A stretch of 64,000 nt of DNA from Paenibacillus humicola (GCF_028826105.1 NZ_JAQGPL010000001.1:435501-499500), one strand, 5' to 3'. Counted from the stretch's first letter, positions 34,699-46,877 are shown. Made by a program: numbers and translations. Notes: generated by a model not told the origin, from the letters alone.

Positions 34699-35641
34699 AG
34701 CGCAACAAATCTTCTCCAAATTCGTCTATCATAGGTAGATCACCACGTCCTATGCAGCTACACCCTCCAAAATCGTTGTTAAAGATAAGGAAATTCAATT
34801 TAATGTTCCGCCCATTGTCGAAAAGGACCGTACATTGGTTCCGATTCGTGCGTTGACCGATTCGCTCGGCGCTTCGATTACATGGAACCAAACATCCAAA
34901 ACGGCAGCCCTCCACAAATGGTCGGAAACGGTTAAGTTAACCGAGGGTAAAAACACCGCGTATTATGTAAAGGCTAATCAGTCAAATAAAATGACTCTCG
35001 ATGTGCCGGTAAAACTCGTTCACAATCGATTGTACGTTCCGCTTCGTTTCCTTTCACAATTTTATGGTTATCAAATAGCAGTAAGTGGGGATCGTGTACT
35101 CGTCAACTCGCCGCTGACTGCAACCGAGCAAGATATCCTTTACAAGGGAGACCTAGCGAAGGCGCGGAAATTTGTGATGGACAAGGGGCCCCAAAGTGCT
35201 CATTTTGCAAATAAACCCCTGCCTTTCACGCATGAACGAGAAGGCTTTGAATCAACTTTTCTCTTTCCAATCGGTGAAGCTAATCGTTTTTTCTTGATAT
35301 CGGACGACACCGTGTCGTTCTATGAATTAAAGGATGACTTTTTCGTTATCACATGGCAGGCACATATTCCTGTTGGGCAAAAAGACACGGACCAGCTTTT
35401 CCTGGAAAACAAAGTGACGGATGCCACGGGGACTAAACCTGACATCAAAAAGGGATTTCTCTTTTACCGAACAAGCGGCCTGGTGACGAGTACAAATATT
35501 ACGGCAGGGAAAATCGGTCTTGATGGTACAATCACTGAAACTGGAGTTAAACGAATTGTGGGTAATGAAGTCAAAGAAGCGTCAGGATCCTTGGCTTTAA
35601 AACTGCCTAACGAGATAAGGGCTGAGGCGAGTAACGGATGA
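34695..35641 (+). pseudogene. Stalk-domain secreted protein with disrupted signal peptide
   Basis: From 34739 an open frame encodes TPSKIVVKDKEIQFNVPP, then TLVPIRALTDSLGASITWN, a second stalk motif (LYVPLRFLSQFYGYQI) and a beta-rich tail to TGA 35641. No usable start codon lies in frame. The natural start is probably ATG 34695, overlapping the previous stop codon (ATGA), but that frame runs out of register before the signal peptide ends. A frameshift near 34700-34740 most likely destroyed secretion. The downstream protein would be about 300 residues. Confidence 0.6.
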
Positions 35642-35654
35642 GCGCGGCCAATTG

Positions 35655-35732
35655 TCAAGCTAACGTTTCACAAGAGCTAATGTGGCTGCCGCGGATCTGT
35701 AGTGGCGGCCTCACTCTACTAAACGGGTCAGT
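35655..35732 (+). repeat. Dispersed intergenic repeat, strong copy E
   Basis: CAAGCTAACGTTTCACAAGA, GTGGCTGCCGCGGATC, GTGGCGGCCTCACTC and AAACGGGTCAG. Together with copies C and F it defines the consensus. It lies 14 bases after the stalk-protein stop codon, before a GNAT remnant. Confidence 0.6.
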
Positions 35733-35807
35733 TTGGATTATTTGGGTGATGCCGGAAGAAGAGAGAACCAATGAATTATTAATGAAAAAATTAAAGGGAG
35801 GAAAAGG

Positions 35808-36186
35808 ATGATACAAAATATTGAAATTAGTCTAAGAAGAATGAATGAAATCGATTATGAAAATATGTTGGAATGGCGACATGATGAGGAAGTTAAGAAA
35901 TACTACAGCAATCCGCATGATACTTACACAATGGAAAAAGTAATGAAGAAATATAAGTTTAGAATTGAGGGGAAGGATAAGAAAATCCCTTGTATCATCG
36001 AGTATTATGGAAATCCCGTTGGATATATACAGTATTATGAACTGGATTTAACAGAAAAACAAAAAATTATCAAAGGAAAATGTAAGCGCTATTAGATGTT
36101 ATGAGAAATGTGGGTTTAAGAAATTAAAAGACCTCAAAGATAACCTCATACTAATGGAATATTCTTATAAGGAGATACCCTTTTGA
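35808..36186 (+). pseudogene. GNAT acetyltransferase with an internal deletion
   Basis: The N-terminal half starts at ATG 35808 (AAAGGGAGG upstream) and reads MNEIDYENMLEWRHDEEVKK to VGYIQYYELDLTEKQK. The frame then runs out, and another frame continues VSAIRCYEKCGFKKLKDL to LMEYSYKE and TGA 36186. The central acetyl-CoA binding part (about 50-60 residues) has been deleted. The ends resemble the aminoglycoside 6'-acetyltransferase-like GNAT branch (RCYEKCGF). Confidence 0.75.
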
Positions 36187-36390
36187 CGAGAACGGCTTTA
36201 TATTTAACCCGTCATGGTGAAACGGAATGGAATGTTGAAGGAAAACTGCAGGGCCATCCATAAAGATTCCCCGTTAACCCACTTGGGTAAACGTCAAATC
36301 CAAATGGTTAGGGGCATTTCTCAAAGAAATCGAATTCGATGCTATCTATTCCAGCCCTAGTCCAAGAACCTACTGGAAAGCAGGAACAGA
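36183..36390 (+). pseudogene. 5' fragment of a histidine phosphatase (phosphoglycerate mutase-like)
   Basis: TTG 36183 starts TRTALYLTRHGETEWNVEGK, the catalytic RHG motif, then a stop. Two further frames carry KDSPLTHLGKRQIQ and WLGAFLKEIEFDAIYSSPSPR, the following family motifs. Two frameshifts occur within 200 bases, and the rest of the gene is missing. It overlaps the stop of the previous remnant. It is unrelated in detail to the intact phosphatase at 30312. Confidence 0.72.
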
Positions 36391-36437
36391 GGTAAGAGGG
36401 GCGAAAAGAAAAGCGACCGCCAGCTATTAGGCCGGGG

Positions 36438-36844
36438 GATGTCCTGCGTCGGCGGCAACAGCCTGATCTACTGCGACAATATCATCGACAGTTCCTTCAA
36501 CGCTGGTATGATCGTTACGACCGAACCCGTTGCCGATCCGGCCCAAAAACAAATTTCTTACCCGATCGAGGGGTTGAAATTCCAGCGCAATACGATCAAT
36601 AAAGCCGGCTATACAGGGCACAACCATGCCGGGCTGCATTTCTGGCTGGACGTATCGCCCATGAAGGACGTCCGCATCGAACTGAACACGATCGAGAACG
36701 GTGAAACGCAGGTCATTCACATCGACAACACAGTTCAATTACAATACCGTGCAGAGTAATGCGCTGGCAAGTTACCAGGATACGAGCCCGATTATCGTGC
36801 CGATATTGAAAGGGAACGTCGGGTTCCAGAATAATACGAATTAA
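36438..36844 (+). pseudogene. C-terminal fragment of a right-handed beta-helix protein
   Basis: Frames reading VGGNSLIYCDNIIDSSFNAG, LKFQRNTINKAGYTGHNHAG and VRIELNTIENGETQVIHID have the repeating short strands and Asn ladders of parallel beta-helix (pectate-lyase-like) proteins. After a frameshift near 36725 the end reads FNYNTVQSNALASYQ to NVGFQNNTN and TAA 36844. The start is missing. A strong terminator follows. Base composition is richer in GC than the neighbouring remnants, so it probably came from another locus. Confidence 0.65.
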
Positions 36845-36863
36845 GACGTGCGCGCAAGTGCCA

Positions 36864-36892
36864 GAGAAAGCCCTCGGGCTTTCTCGTTTTTA
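36864..36892 (+). terminator. Strong Rho-independent terminator
   Basis: GAGAAAGCCC and GGGCTTTCTC form a perfect 10-bp stem with a two-base centre, followed by GTTTTTA. It ends the beta-helix fragment. Confidence 0.85.
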
Positions 36893-36899
36893 TTTCTAC

Positions 36900-37160
36900 A
36901 TGTCGGACGACAAGAACATATATACAGAGCCGTATTGGGACAAGAACATCTATACAAGGCCGGTGGGATTAAACAAACGAGTTATTATAACGGGTGAGCA
37001 AGATCGCGCCCAGGTGGCGAGCTGCCTCATCATGATCCTTGAGGATACGCTGTCCGCAAACCTGCTTTTGCTTGAAGACGAGAACGAGCTATCGTTTCCC
37101 GTAATCCTGAAAATGCCTTTGAGCTCTGTAAGAGAGCGTATGATCGCATGTGTCGGATGA
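36900..37160 (+). CDS. Doubtful hypothetical ORF with an internal repeat
   Basis: This is an 86-codon frame starting at ATG 36900, right after a terminator and without a ribosome site. Its first part contains two near-identical 24-base units (36908-36931 and 36938-36961), encoding DKNIYTEP and DKNIYTRP. The rest resembles no family. It may be non-coding debris between gene fragments. Confidence 0.2.
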   Translation: MSDDKNIYTEPYWDKNIYTRPVGLNKRVIITGEQDRAQVASCLIMILEDTLSANLLLLEDENELSFPVILKMPLSSVRERMIACVG

Positions 37161-37224
37161 AGAAGATGCTATGCCGAATACGTAAAAATGAAGCCGACCG
37201 TCTCGTGGTCGACCTCTAATTATA

Positions 37225-37300
37225 TTATTGCGCGGTCAGGATTTGTGGACCTTCAGCCGTGATGGCAATCGTATGCTCGTATTGGGCGGCGAGCTTGCTT
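37225..37300 (-). pseudogene. C-terminal tail of a methionine aminopeptidase gene
   Basis: On the minus strand the last 23 codons read LAAQYEHTIAITAEGPQILT, matching the end of type I methionine aminopeptidase (QxEHTIxxTxxGPxxLT), followed by a stop and a hairpin near 37190-37216. The catalytic part is absent. At 37300 the sequence abuts an unrelated plus-strand fragment. Confidence 0.65.
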
Positions 37301-37516
37301 GGCAAAAACCTTGTTATCTTCGGCAGTCCGGGGGCGGCGAAGACGCAGCTTGAGCTCGGCCTGATCGACGAATTCCTGCTGACGATTTTTCCGGTCATTG
37401 TGGGCAGCGGAAAATCGGCATTCCGCGGCAACAGTGGGAAAATCAGGCTTAAGCTGCTATCCTGCCGAACGCTCAAGTCGGGCATTATCGCGGCCCGCTA
37501 TGGGGTGGAGAAATAG
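37301..37516 (+). pseudogene. C-terminal fragment of a RibD_C-type reductase gene
   Basis: A frame without a start reads LVIFGSPGAAKTQLELGLID, then FPVIVGSGKSAF and GIIAARYGVEK to TAG 37516. This is the second half of the dihydrofolate-reductase-like family represented intact at 32678 (GLVDE, HPVVLGHGRPFF). The N-terminal NADPH-binding half is missing. It joins a methionine aminopeptidase tail end to end, showing a recombination point. Confidence 0.7.
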
Positions 37517-37651
37517 CCGAGCCGTGCAAGGCGTTCCACTAAAAACAGCTAATAGCGCGCAGGGATGTTCGGGTCCCGCGTGCGGAATAGCTGGTATAAT
37601 AGAGAGCGAGGTTTTAAGATACATGACGACGTAACAGGGAGTCAACGGATT

Positions 37652-39358
37652 ATGGGTATGGACTACATGCTGGATGACGGCGCGTGGCGGCGGCTACTGG
37701 AGGGCGTCGCCGCGCGCTTCGACGAACTGACGATTATACGAGGGTTTCAATATTATAAACAGGGACGGGTCGAGGAACTGGCGCTCCGCGACGACGGCGT
37801 GCATGTGGACGCGCGCGTCAAGGATAACCGGATGTACGACCTCGCCGTCGATTTGGACGACCTCGCGGCGAGCGAATGCGCCTGCTCCGCGAACCGCGCC
37901 TGTACGCACATGGCCGCAACGCTGATGCTCTACGCGGAGCTGTGCGGCCGGCCGATCCATGCGCTCGCCAACGCGCGCAGCACATTGAAGAGCGCCGCCG
38001 GCGGCAAGCCGGACGAGGCACCGGAAGGCGGCCGCGGTGGTGCCCGCGCGGGCACAGAAGGAGCAGCCGCGAAAGTGCCGTCCCGGTTTGGCAACGGCGC
38101 CATGCCGGCGTCCCCCCGGCGCGTCTGGCCGACCTTGACGGAGGCGGAGCTGACCGAGCTCCCCGTGGCAAAGTGGCACGAGCGGTTCCAGGAGCGCCGC
38201 GGACCGGTGCACCTGCACATCCGCACAGCGCAGGAGGCCGTCGAGCTGCTCGCCGACCTGCAGGCAATGCGGTCCGTGCTTCCCTGGGCTCTGGAGCAGT
38301 TGTTTACGCTCCATACTCTGCTGTTCGTGCTGGAACAGATGGTCAAGCCGGCTCAGGCGGACTGGCGTAAATCGGGCCTGTTCATGGGCTACCATACGAG
38401 GCTCGCGCTGGACGGGCTGCGCGGCCAGGCGCGGAGCCTGCTCGAGGACAAGCTCGCGCTGACGGACGACAGCTCCGCGTACTGGGACCGGCTGATGGAG
38501 ACGGCGGATTTTCTCCGGGAGCGCATGCTGACCGAGGATAAGACGCTCGGCTGCTTCGCGACGCTCTATTCTTCGCTGTGGCTGCACTGGCTCGGCCCAG
38601 GATCGGCTGGAAGCGCCGCGCTCTACGAGAAGGAGCAGCGCCGGCTGCAGGCGGCGGAAGCGGAGCTTGGCCCGTCCTTGTCGCGTCTGCCGTGGACGCT
38701 CGCGCAGTGTCTGCTTCTGCTCTACCTGGCGCGCGACGCGGAAGCGCGGGTGCTGCTCACCCGGGACGGAAGCAAACTGATGCTGAAGCCGGAGCATCTC
38801 GGGTCGCTGCTCGGCGTCCTCGAGCGCGCGGAGCAATGGGCACGGCTGCGCGACTGGCTCACGGAGACCGGACCGCTTCTCGTCGGCTTCCGCGTCGAGG
38901 ACCTGGCGCCCTATGGCGACTATTGGGCCGTGGTCGTAGCGCAGATGCCGGAGGCGGAGCCGGCGATGTGGCGCACGCTCCAGGAGATGCTGCCGTTCTC
39001 GCGAGCCGTCTACGAGGACGCGCTGGCGGCGCATGGCCGGTGGGACCGGTGGATCGACCTGCAGATGTGCATGGGCCAGGACCCGCTGTCGTTCCGTGTG
39101 ACCGCGCTGAAGCCGGTCGAGAAGGAGGCGCCGGAGCTGCTGCTGCCATTCTACCATCAGGCGGTGGAACGGTACGTGCTGCAGAAGAACCGCGACGGCT
39201 ACAAGGCGGCGGCGAAGCTGCTGAAGCGGCTCGCTAAGCTGTACGCGCGGCTGAAGAAGGGCGAGCGATGGGAGCAGTTCATCGCCGCGTTCGCGAGCCG
39301 GAACAACCGGCTGCGGGCGCTGCAGGAAGAACTGCGCAAAGGAGGACTGCTGTCATGA
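37652..39358 (+). CDS. SWIM zinc-finger protein (YwqB-like)
   Basis: This 568-residue protein has an N-terminal SWIM zinc finger, CACSANRACTHMAATLM (CxC...CxH, about residues 74-90). A long helical region rich in Leu, Arg and Glu follows. SWIM proteins bind DNA or protein and are commonly encoded next to an SNF2-type helicase; the B. subtilis pair is ywqB-ywqA. Here its TGA overlaps the helicase ATG (39355-39358), showing coupling. ATG 37652 is chosen over upstream codons because the conserved fold begins there. It is very GC-rich compared with the region upstream. Confidence 0.8.
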   Translation: MGMDYMLDDGAWRRLLEGVAARFDELTIIRGFQYYKQGRVEELALRDDGVHVDARVKDNRMYDLAVDLDDLAASECACSANRACTHMAATLMLYAELCGRPIHALANARSTLKSAAGGKPDEAPEGGRGGARAGTEGAAAKVPSRFGNGAMPASPRRVWPTLTEAELTELPVAKWHERFQERRGPVHLHIRTAQEAVELLADLQAMRSVLPWALEQLFTLHTLLFVLEQMVKPAQADWRKSGLFMGYHTRLALDGLRGQARSLLEDKLALTDDSSAYWDRLMETADFLRERMLTEDKTLGCFATLYSSLWLHWLGPGSAGSAALYEKEQRRLQAAEAELGPSLSRLPWTLAQCLLLLYLARDAEARVLLTRDGSKLMLKPEHLGSLLGVLERAEQWARLRDWLTETGPLLVGFRVEDLAPYGDYWAVVVAQMPEAEPAMWRTLQEMLPFSRAVYEDALAAHGRWDRWIDLQMCMGQDPLSFRVTALKPVEKEAPELLLPFYHQAVERYVLQKNRDGYKAAAKLLKRLAKLYARLKKGERWEQFIAAFASRNNRLRALQEELRKGGLLS

Positions 39359-39817
39359 ACGCATACGCCGATACGCTTACGATTCAAGCGAGCCTGACCG
39401 AACAGGGCGACGCGCTGATCTTCGGCGCGAGCGCGTCCGGCTACGCGCCGGGGCTGCTCGTCAAGCAGCGGCTGTTCGCGCGGCACGAGCCGTCTTTCTA
39501 TGGCACGGAGCTCGAGATCGAGAAGCTACGGGACGAGCTGGAACTCGTCGTGCTGCCGGCGGAGATGGTCCTGCCGTTCTTCGCCAACCCCGAGTTGCTG
39601 CCGATGCACATGTCCTGGCGGCTCGAAGGCGACGCCGCGCGGATCGCCTCGCTCGCGCCGACTCTGGAGCGCGGCATAGCGGAGCGGAAATTCGTCCCGA
39701 GCTTCGAGGCTTACAAGGCCGGCAAGCTGCGGTGGACATGGGACGCGGTTGCGCTCGACTCGAAGTCGCGCCGGGCGCTGCGCGCGCTCGCGGGCGGCCT
39801 GTACGGCGGACCTGTGA

Positions 39818-41922
<2,105 letters not shown>

Positions 41923-44641
41923 ATTTGGGGAATTTTCGAGTGATTGTTTTGGGGAATTTTCAACTGATGTTGACAGACCGGCCGACGGCACGCCGGAGGA
42001 CGAGGACGGCGATTGGGACGAAGAAACCCAGGACGCGGAAGCGGCGGACGCCGCCTTCCTAGCCGGCCTCGGCGCCGCCTTCTCCGCGGCGGTGTTTCAG
42101 CGCCATTACAGCACGGAGGAAGCCGCCGGCGACCTTCGCCGCGACTTCCCGCTGCTGTTCGCGCGCGATCGCGCCGCTGCGGCCGCGGGCCTCGACGAGC
42201 GCGGCTGGCTCGTCGCCACCGGCTGGAAGGCCGACACGTTGCCGTTCCGGCCGCTCCTGCAGCTGCTGGAGCCGGAGGACGCCGAAGCCGGCGGCTGGCG
42301 CCTCGTGCTCCTGCTGCAGGACAAGCTCGAACCGGCGAAGCTCGCGCCGGTTCGGATGGCCGCGGACGGCGAAGCCTCCGGAACGTGGCCCTCCGGGTGG
42401 ACGCCGCACGTGTATGAGCGCTCCGCGGCCTGGCTCGCTCATCTGCGCGCGAGCCTGCCGGCGGACCGGTTGGCCGGCAGCCCCGCGGACGTGCTCAACG
42501 CCCCGCTGTCGGACGACGAAGCTTGGCGGTTCCTGACCGCGGACAGCCAGTGCCTCCTGGCCGCAGGCTGGCAGGTGCTGTTGCCCGCCTGGTGGGAGGA
42601 GGCGAGCCGCAAGAAACCGCGCCTGCGCGCGAAGGTGCGCCCCGGCGAAGGCGAAGGGGAGCGCGCGGGCGGCAGCCGGTCCTTCTTCGGCCTCGACGCG
42701 CTGATCGAATTCGACTGGCGCGTGTCCATCGGCGACGCCGACCTCAGCGAGGCGGAGTTCCGGGAGCTGGTCGCCCGCGGTGAGCGGCTCGTGCAGTTTC
42801 GCGGCCAATGGGTGCCGCTTGATCCAGCCCTGCTCGCGCAGATCCGCAAGGCGATGGCGGGCGTCGATCCGCGGCGAGGCTTGTCCTTCAAAGACGTGCT
42901 GCAGTTGCATCTGCGCCGCAACCGCGGCTTCTTCATGCCGGCGGCCACAGTAAAGGATGGCGAAAGCGGTGGCGAGGAGGACGTCGAGAACAAAGGCGAA
43001 CTGGAGATGGACGTCGAGCTAAACGCCCACCTGACGACCGTCATGTCGCAGCTGACTCAGCAGACGGACTGGCCGTTGGTCCCCGTGCCGCCGACGCTGC
43101 ACGCGGAGCTGCGCAGTTACCAGCAGGGCGGCTTCTCCTGGCTCGTGTTTCTGCGAAGGTTCGGGCTCGGCGCCGTCCTGGCCGACGACATGGGCCTCGG
43201 CAAGACGATTCAGTTCATCACGTACCTGCTGCACGTCGCCGAGGAAGCGTCCGCGAACGGAGGACGCCGTGCCGCCCTGCTGATCTGCCCGACCTCGGTG
43301 CTCGGCAACTGGCAGAAGGAGTTGCGCCGCTTCGCGCCTTCGCTACGCATCCTGCTCCATTACGGCAGCAAGCGGCTGGGCGGCGACGAGTTCTACTCGG
43401 AAACGGCGGAGGTCGACCTCGTGCTGACCTCGTACGCGACGTCAACGCTGGACCAGGAGCTGCTCGTCGGCTATACGTGGTCGGCAATCTGCCTCGACGA
43501 GGCGCAGAACATCAAGAACGCCGGCACGAAGCAGGCCATGGCGGTCAAGAGCTTTCCCGCTCGGCACCGCATTGCGCTGACGGGCACGCCGATCGAGAAC
43601 CGGCTCGCGGAGCTGTGGTCAATCTACGATTTTACCAATCCGGGCTATCTCGGCACCGCCCGCGCCTTCGCCGAGCGGTTCGGCCAAGCGATCGAGCGCG
43701 AACGCGACGAGAAGCGGACGCAGGAGCTGCAGCGGTTCGTGAAGCCGTTCATGCTCCGGCGCAAGAAGAAGGACCCGAACATTATGCTGGACCTGCCGGA
43801 GAAGAACGAGATGAAGACGTACATCCATCTCACCGGCGAGCAGAGCGCGCTCTACGAGCAGACCGTGAAGGAACTGATGGACGAGGTCAAGAAGCTGGAA
43901 GGCATTCAGCGAAAAGGCGCGATACTCTCCGCGCTGACGCGGCTGAAGCAGCTGTGCGACCATCCCGTGCTGCTGACGAAGGAGGCCGTTCCGGTACCAG
44001 AGAATGAACACGAGGAAGCCGCTGAATCGGCGATGCTCATCGGCCGCTCCGCCAAGCTCGAACGGTTGCTCGACCTCGTGAAGGAGCTGCGCGATGAGGG
44101 GGAGCGGTGTCTGATTTTTACGCAGTACATCGGTATGGGCGAAATGCTGCAGCGGGTGCTCGGCCGGGAGCTTGGCGAGCCAGTCCTGTACCTGCACGGC
44201 GGCTCGTCTAAGAGGGCGCGCGATCGGATGATCGAGCAGTTCCAGTCCCGGGAGCATCCAGCCGCGGAGCAGCCGAACGTGTTTATCCTGTCGATCAAGG
44301 CCGGCGGCGTCGGGCTCAACCTGACCGCGGCGAACCACGTTTTCCATTTCGACCGCTGGTGGAACCCCGCCGTGGAGAACCAGGCGACGGATCGCGCCTA
44401 CCGGATGGGCCAGACGCGCGATGTGCAGGTGCACAAGTTCATCTCGCTCGGCACGTTGGAAGAACGGATCGATGAGATGCTCGAGAGCAAACAGCAGCTG
44501 AGCGACGACGTCATCACGAGCTCGGAAAGCTGGATTACGGAGCTGTCGACGGACGCGCTGCGCGACTTGTTCACGCTGCGGCGCGACTGGTCGGAATAGC
44601 GGCTGGCGCGGGAAGGTGACCCATTCGAAGGGATCGGAATA

Positions 44642-44746
44642 GTGCCGCATTTCGAGGTGTCAATGCAGCGAGAAGATCTCTACCAACAAAGGGACGTTGC
44701 GCTTGAGAAAGCGCTAGAGCTTCTTGGGTACATCGAGCATCGGTAA
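44642..44746 (+). pseudogene. Short C-terminal fragment of unknown origin
   Basis: A 34-codon frame ends LEKALELLGYIEHR and TAA 44746, helical in character, resembling the tail of a coiled-coil regulator but too short to assign. No ribosome site is present. It follows the helicase gene by 40 bases. Confidence 0.25.
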
Positions 44747-44815
44747 TTACTTGGAGCTTTTACATACACAGATTCTTTCTGATTGAACGAAGACGATAAT
44801 TGAATAAAACAGCAG

Positions 44816-44842
44816 AAGGAATCGCCGCGGCGGTTCCTTCTT
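44816..44842 (+). terminator. Terminator downstream of the helicase locus
   Basis: AAGGAATCGCC and GGCGGTTCCTT form a perfect 11-bp stem (one G-U) around a two-base centre, followed by CTT AAG with limited T. Confidence 0.6.
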
Positions 44843-44865
44843 AAGTCTGCACATCATTTATGGGA

Positions 44866-44946
44866 TTGACGATTAGCCTAACGGATATAAGAGCTCGATG
44901 AGGCTGCCGCGGGATCGTGTGGCGGTCTGCCCCGCTAGAACCGGAA
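44866..44946 (+). repeat. Dispersed intergenic repeat, strong copy F
   Basis: TTAGCCTAACGGATATAAGA, GATGAGGCTGCCGCGGGATC and GTGGCGGTCTGCCCCGCTAG. It matches copies C and E along most of its length. It lies between the helicase and an acetyltransferase gene, the same gene-repeat-gene arrangement. Confidence 0.6.
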
Positions 44947-45052
44947 GATTAATGAAATTGCAGGACTCTTTAATTTCAATTGTTTTTTACCCAATATCTG
45001 AGTGATAATTTGGTACAGTAGAAAGGGATGGATATTCCAGGGAGGTGCATTT

Positions 45053-45625
45053 ATGCGAGAGATAAATTACGACAATTACTTTTGGCAAGATAATACAATA
45101 AGGTTACGTGCAATACAACCAGAAGATTGGGAAAGTCGCTATTTAAATCGTTTTGATACACCTGCGCGTCGTTTCTTGGAGTGTGCAGTAGAATTACCGC
45201 CTACAATCACAGAAGCAAGGTCTTTTGCAGAAACATATGCTGATTTCTCAACGAATCGAATTATGTTCACCATAGAGAATTTAAAAAATGAAAATGTCGG
45301 TGGAATCAATTTAAACAGTATAGACGAGCGAAACGGTACGTTTAGTATTGGTATCCAAATCGACAGAGACCAACGAGGTAAAGGTTATGGCACGAGGTCG
45401 GTAAATATACTTTTAAAATATGCTTTTTTTGAACGTAGATTAAATAAGTTTAATAATTCCGTACTGGAAGGAAACGAAGCCTCTATAGCTATACTTAGAA
45501 AAGTTGGCTGCTTTCAAGAAGGGGTTCGCCGAAAAGTCTTTTACACCGATGGGAAGTACTATGATTCCATTTTATTTGGACTTACCAAGGATGAATATGT
45601 TGAGCACCTTTCGAAGCTCAACTGA
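45053..45625 (+). CDS. GNAT acetyltransferase of the RimJ/RimL type
   Basis: This 190-residue enzyme has the N-terminal INYDNYFWQDNTIRLRAIQP, the acetyl-CoA loop IQIDRDQRGKGYGTRSV, and LEGNEASIAILRKVGCFQEG typical of the Acetyltransf_3 group. It probably acetylates a small molecule or protein N-terminus. ATG 45053 follows GGGAGGTG by 6 bases; the open frame upstream lacks a site. It follows repeat copy F. Confidence 0.87.
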   Translation: MREINYDNYFWQDNTIRLRAIQPEDWESRYLNRFDTPARRFLECAVELPPTITEARSFAETYADFSTNRIMFTIENLKNENVGGINLNSIDERNGTFSIGIQIDRDQRGKGYGTRSVNILLKYAFFERRLNKFNNSVLEGNEASIAILRKVGCFQEGVRRKVFYTDGKYYDSILFGLTKDEYVEHLSKLN

Positions 45626-45814
45626 ACGATAGTAAGTCTGGAGCAGGCGCCACGTGATACTCCCTGATTCATTGAAGTAACTGGCAGGCATCTTAGTGCT
45701 GCTGACATTGTGTAATACAGTTATGAAATGAAAACTTTGGCGGTTGTAATGAAGGAATTTCAGCAATAATCACAGAGGTACTGATTCCTCTGTGAAGTCA
45801 AGGAGGAAATGGGT

Positions 45815-46256
45815 ATGGGAATTAATTTAATGCCAGTGTCTAATCAGAACCGGTATGAGTGCAGCAAGCTAAAAGTAAAGCCAGAACAACTAAATGTTTT
45901 TCCAGCACCTGTTGTTTATTGGATTGCGGAGTCTAAATTCGTTGATGATTTTGAACTACGTGCAGTATATTGGGATTCTGATTTAGTCGGATTTATAGCT
46001 TACTGTAAAATACCCGACGAGAACGGGAACTACTGGATACCTGCATTAATGATTGATGAAAAGCACCAGAGTAAAGGCTACGGAAAGGCAGCCATGAAAA
46101 AATGAGCATATGGGCTTAATGAATTGCAAAAGAATGATGATCGGACATAGACCCGATAATCTAATTGCTGGAGAGTTGTATGAATCCTTGGGATTTAAAA
46201 GGGTAAATGAAGAAGTAGTAGATGGCGAAATCATACGTTTACTTCAACTGCCTTAA
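45815..46256 (+). pseudogene. Spermidine acetyltransferase-like GNAT gene, frameshift at a poly-A tract
   Basis: The first frame (ATG 45815, AGGAGG 8 bases upstream) contains FPAPVVYWIAESKFVDDFEL and the acetyl-CoA loop MIDEKHQSKGYGKAAMKK, then a stop at 46105. Another frame continues EHMGLMNCKRMMIGHRPDN to SLGFKRVNEEVVDGEIIRL and TAA 46256, the usual end of BltD-like enzymes. The shift falls in an A6 run (about 46098-46103), where an indel is easy in replication or in reads. Confidence 0.75.
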
Positions 46257-46370
46257 CAAAAAAGCTGCCGGCAGTTATTACAAAGAGCTGAATAAACTGC
46301 CCCTGCCAGGATAAACGGTCATTTCATGATCTGGTTCCGAAGCTGACAGCCCTTAGCCAGCTGAGTACCC

Positions 46371-46405
46371 GGGACGTAGATGTTCGCGCATCTATGTCCC
46401 TTCTT
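46371..46405 (+). terminator. Rho-independent terminator
   Basis: GGGACGTAGATG and CATCTATGTCCC pair almost perfectly around a short loop, followed by TTCTTTAA. It ends the acetyltransferase transcript. Confidence 0.65.
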
Positions 46406-46496
46406 TAAATATAGTCAAAGCATAGCACGAGAGATTTGGGGGTGCAATTACACCAAAGATTCGATCAAATTAGGAACTCGTTGGCCAACTGTTCCT

Positions 46497-46721
46497 TTAC
46501 ATGCTCCAAAAGTCGTCTTGCTTTATATTCGGGTCGATTTTTCGAAGGGCATCTAAGACTTTCTTCATTGTGCGTCCGCTGGGCATATGATCGATTTTGT
46601 TTGCCAATTTGTATATTGTAAATCGGTTCAGCTTCGTTTCTTTTGCGATCCATTCTTGGGGGATGCCGTTTTTATCTAGCCACTTTCCAAAGGGAGTACG
46701 TGGTTTCCCTAGTCCAAACAT
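46497..46721 (-). CDS. Xre-family helix-turn-helix regulator (small)
   Basis: This 74-residue protein is dominated by a Cro/C1-type HTH: FGKWLDKNGIPQEWIAKETKLN and YKLANKIDHMPSGRTMKKVLD. Such one-domain proteins repress nearby promoters. A palindrome (TCACT-AAAA-AGTG) lies in the divergent promoter region. It faces away from a small hydrophobic peptide gene. GAGGTGAT precedes its ATG. Confidence 0.8.
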   Translation of the reverse strand: MFGLGKPRTPFGKWLDKNGIPQEWIAKETKLNRFTIYKLANKIDHMPSGRTMKKVLDALRKIDPNIKQDDFWSM

Positions 46722-46767
46722 GACTGATCACCTCAGTCTCTAGCTTGGACAAATTATCGGAAAAATA

Positions 46768-46785
46768 GTCACTAAAAAGTGTGAT
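46768..46785. promoter_or_regulatory. Probable operator between the Xre gene and the peptide gene
   Basis: AGTCACT and AGTGTGA surround an AAAA centre, an imperfect palindrome about 50 bases from the Xre start and about 20 bases upstream of a TATAAT box (46806-46811) facing the peptide gene. Confidence 0.4.
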
Positions 46786-46805
46786 TTTGGACAGACTTTC
46801 CATGA

Positions 46806-46811
46806 TATAAT
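46806..46811 (+). promoter_or_regulatory. -10 box of the candidate toxin promoter
   Basis: A perfect TATAAT lies 67 bases before the start codon of the small peptide. A TTGGAC occurs only 14 bases upstream, so no properly spaced -35 is seen; regulation from the nearby palindrome is plausible. Confidence 0.4.
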
Positions 46812-46877
46812 CTTATAAAGGACTTAAATGCGGTGGGGCGGCCACGGCGTAGCTCACTTCCGAAAGGGGGTGACGCC

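Noticed and set aside
37694..39157. Long minus-strand open frame of nearly 490 codons opposite the SWIM gene
   Set aside because: It is the mirror of a very GC-rich gene, has no ribosome site and gives a low-complexity Arg/Gln-rich product. The plus-strand gene has a clear domain and coupled neighbours.
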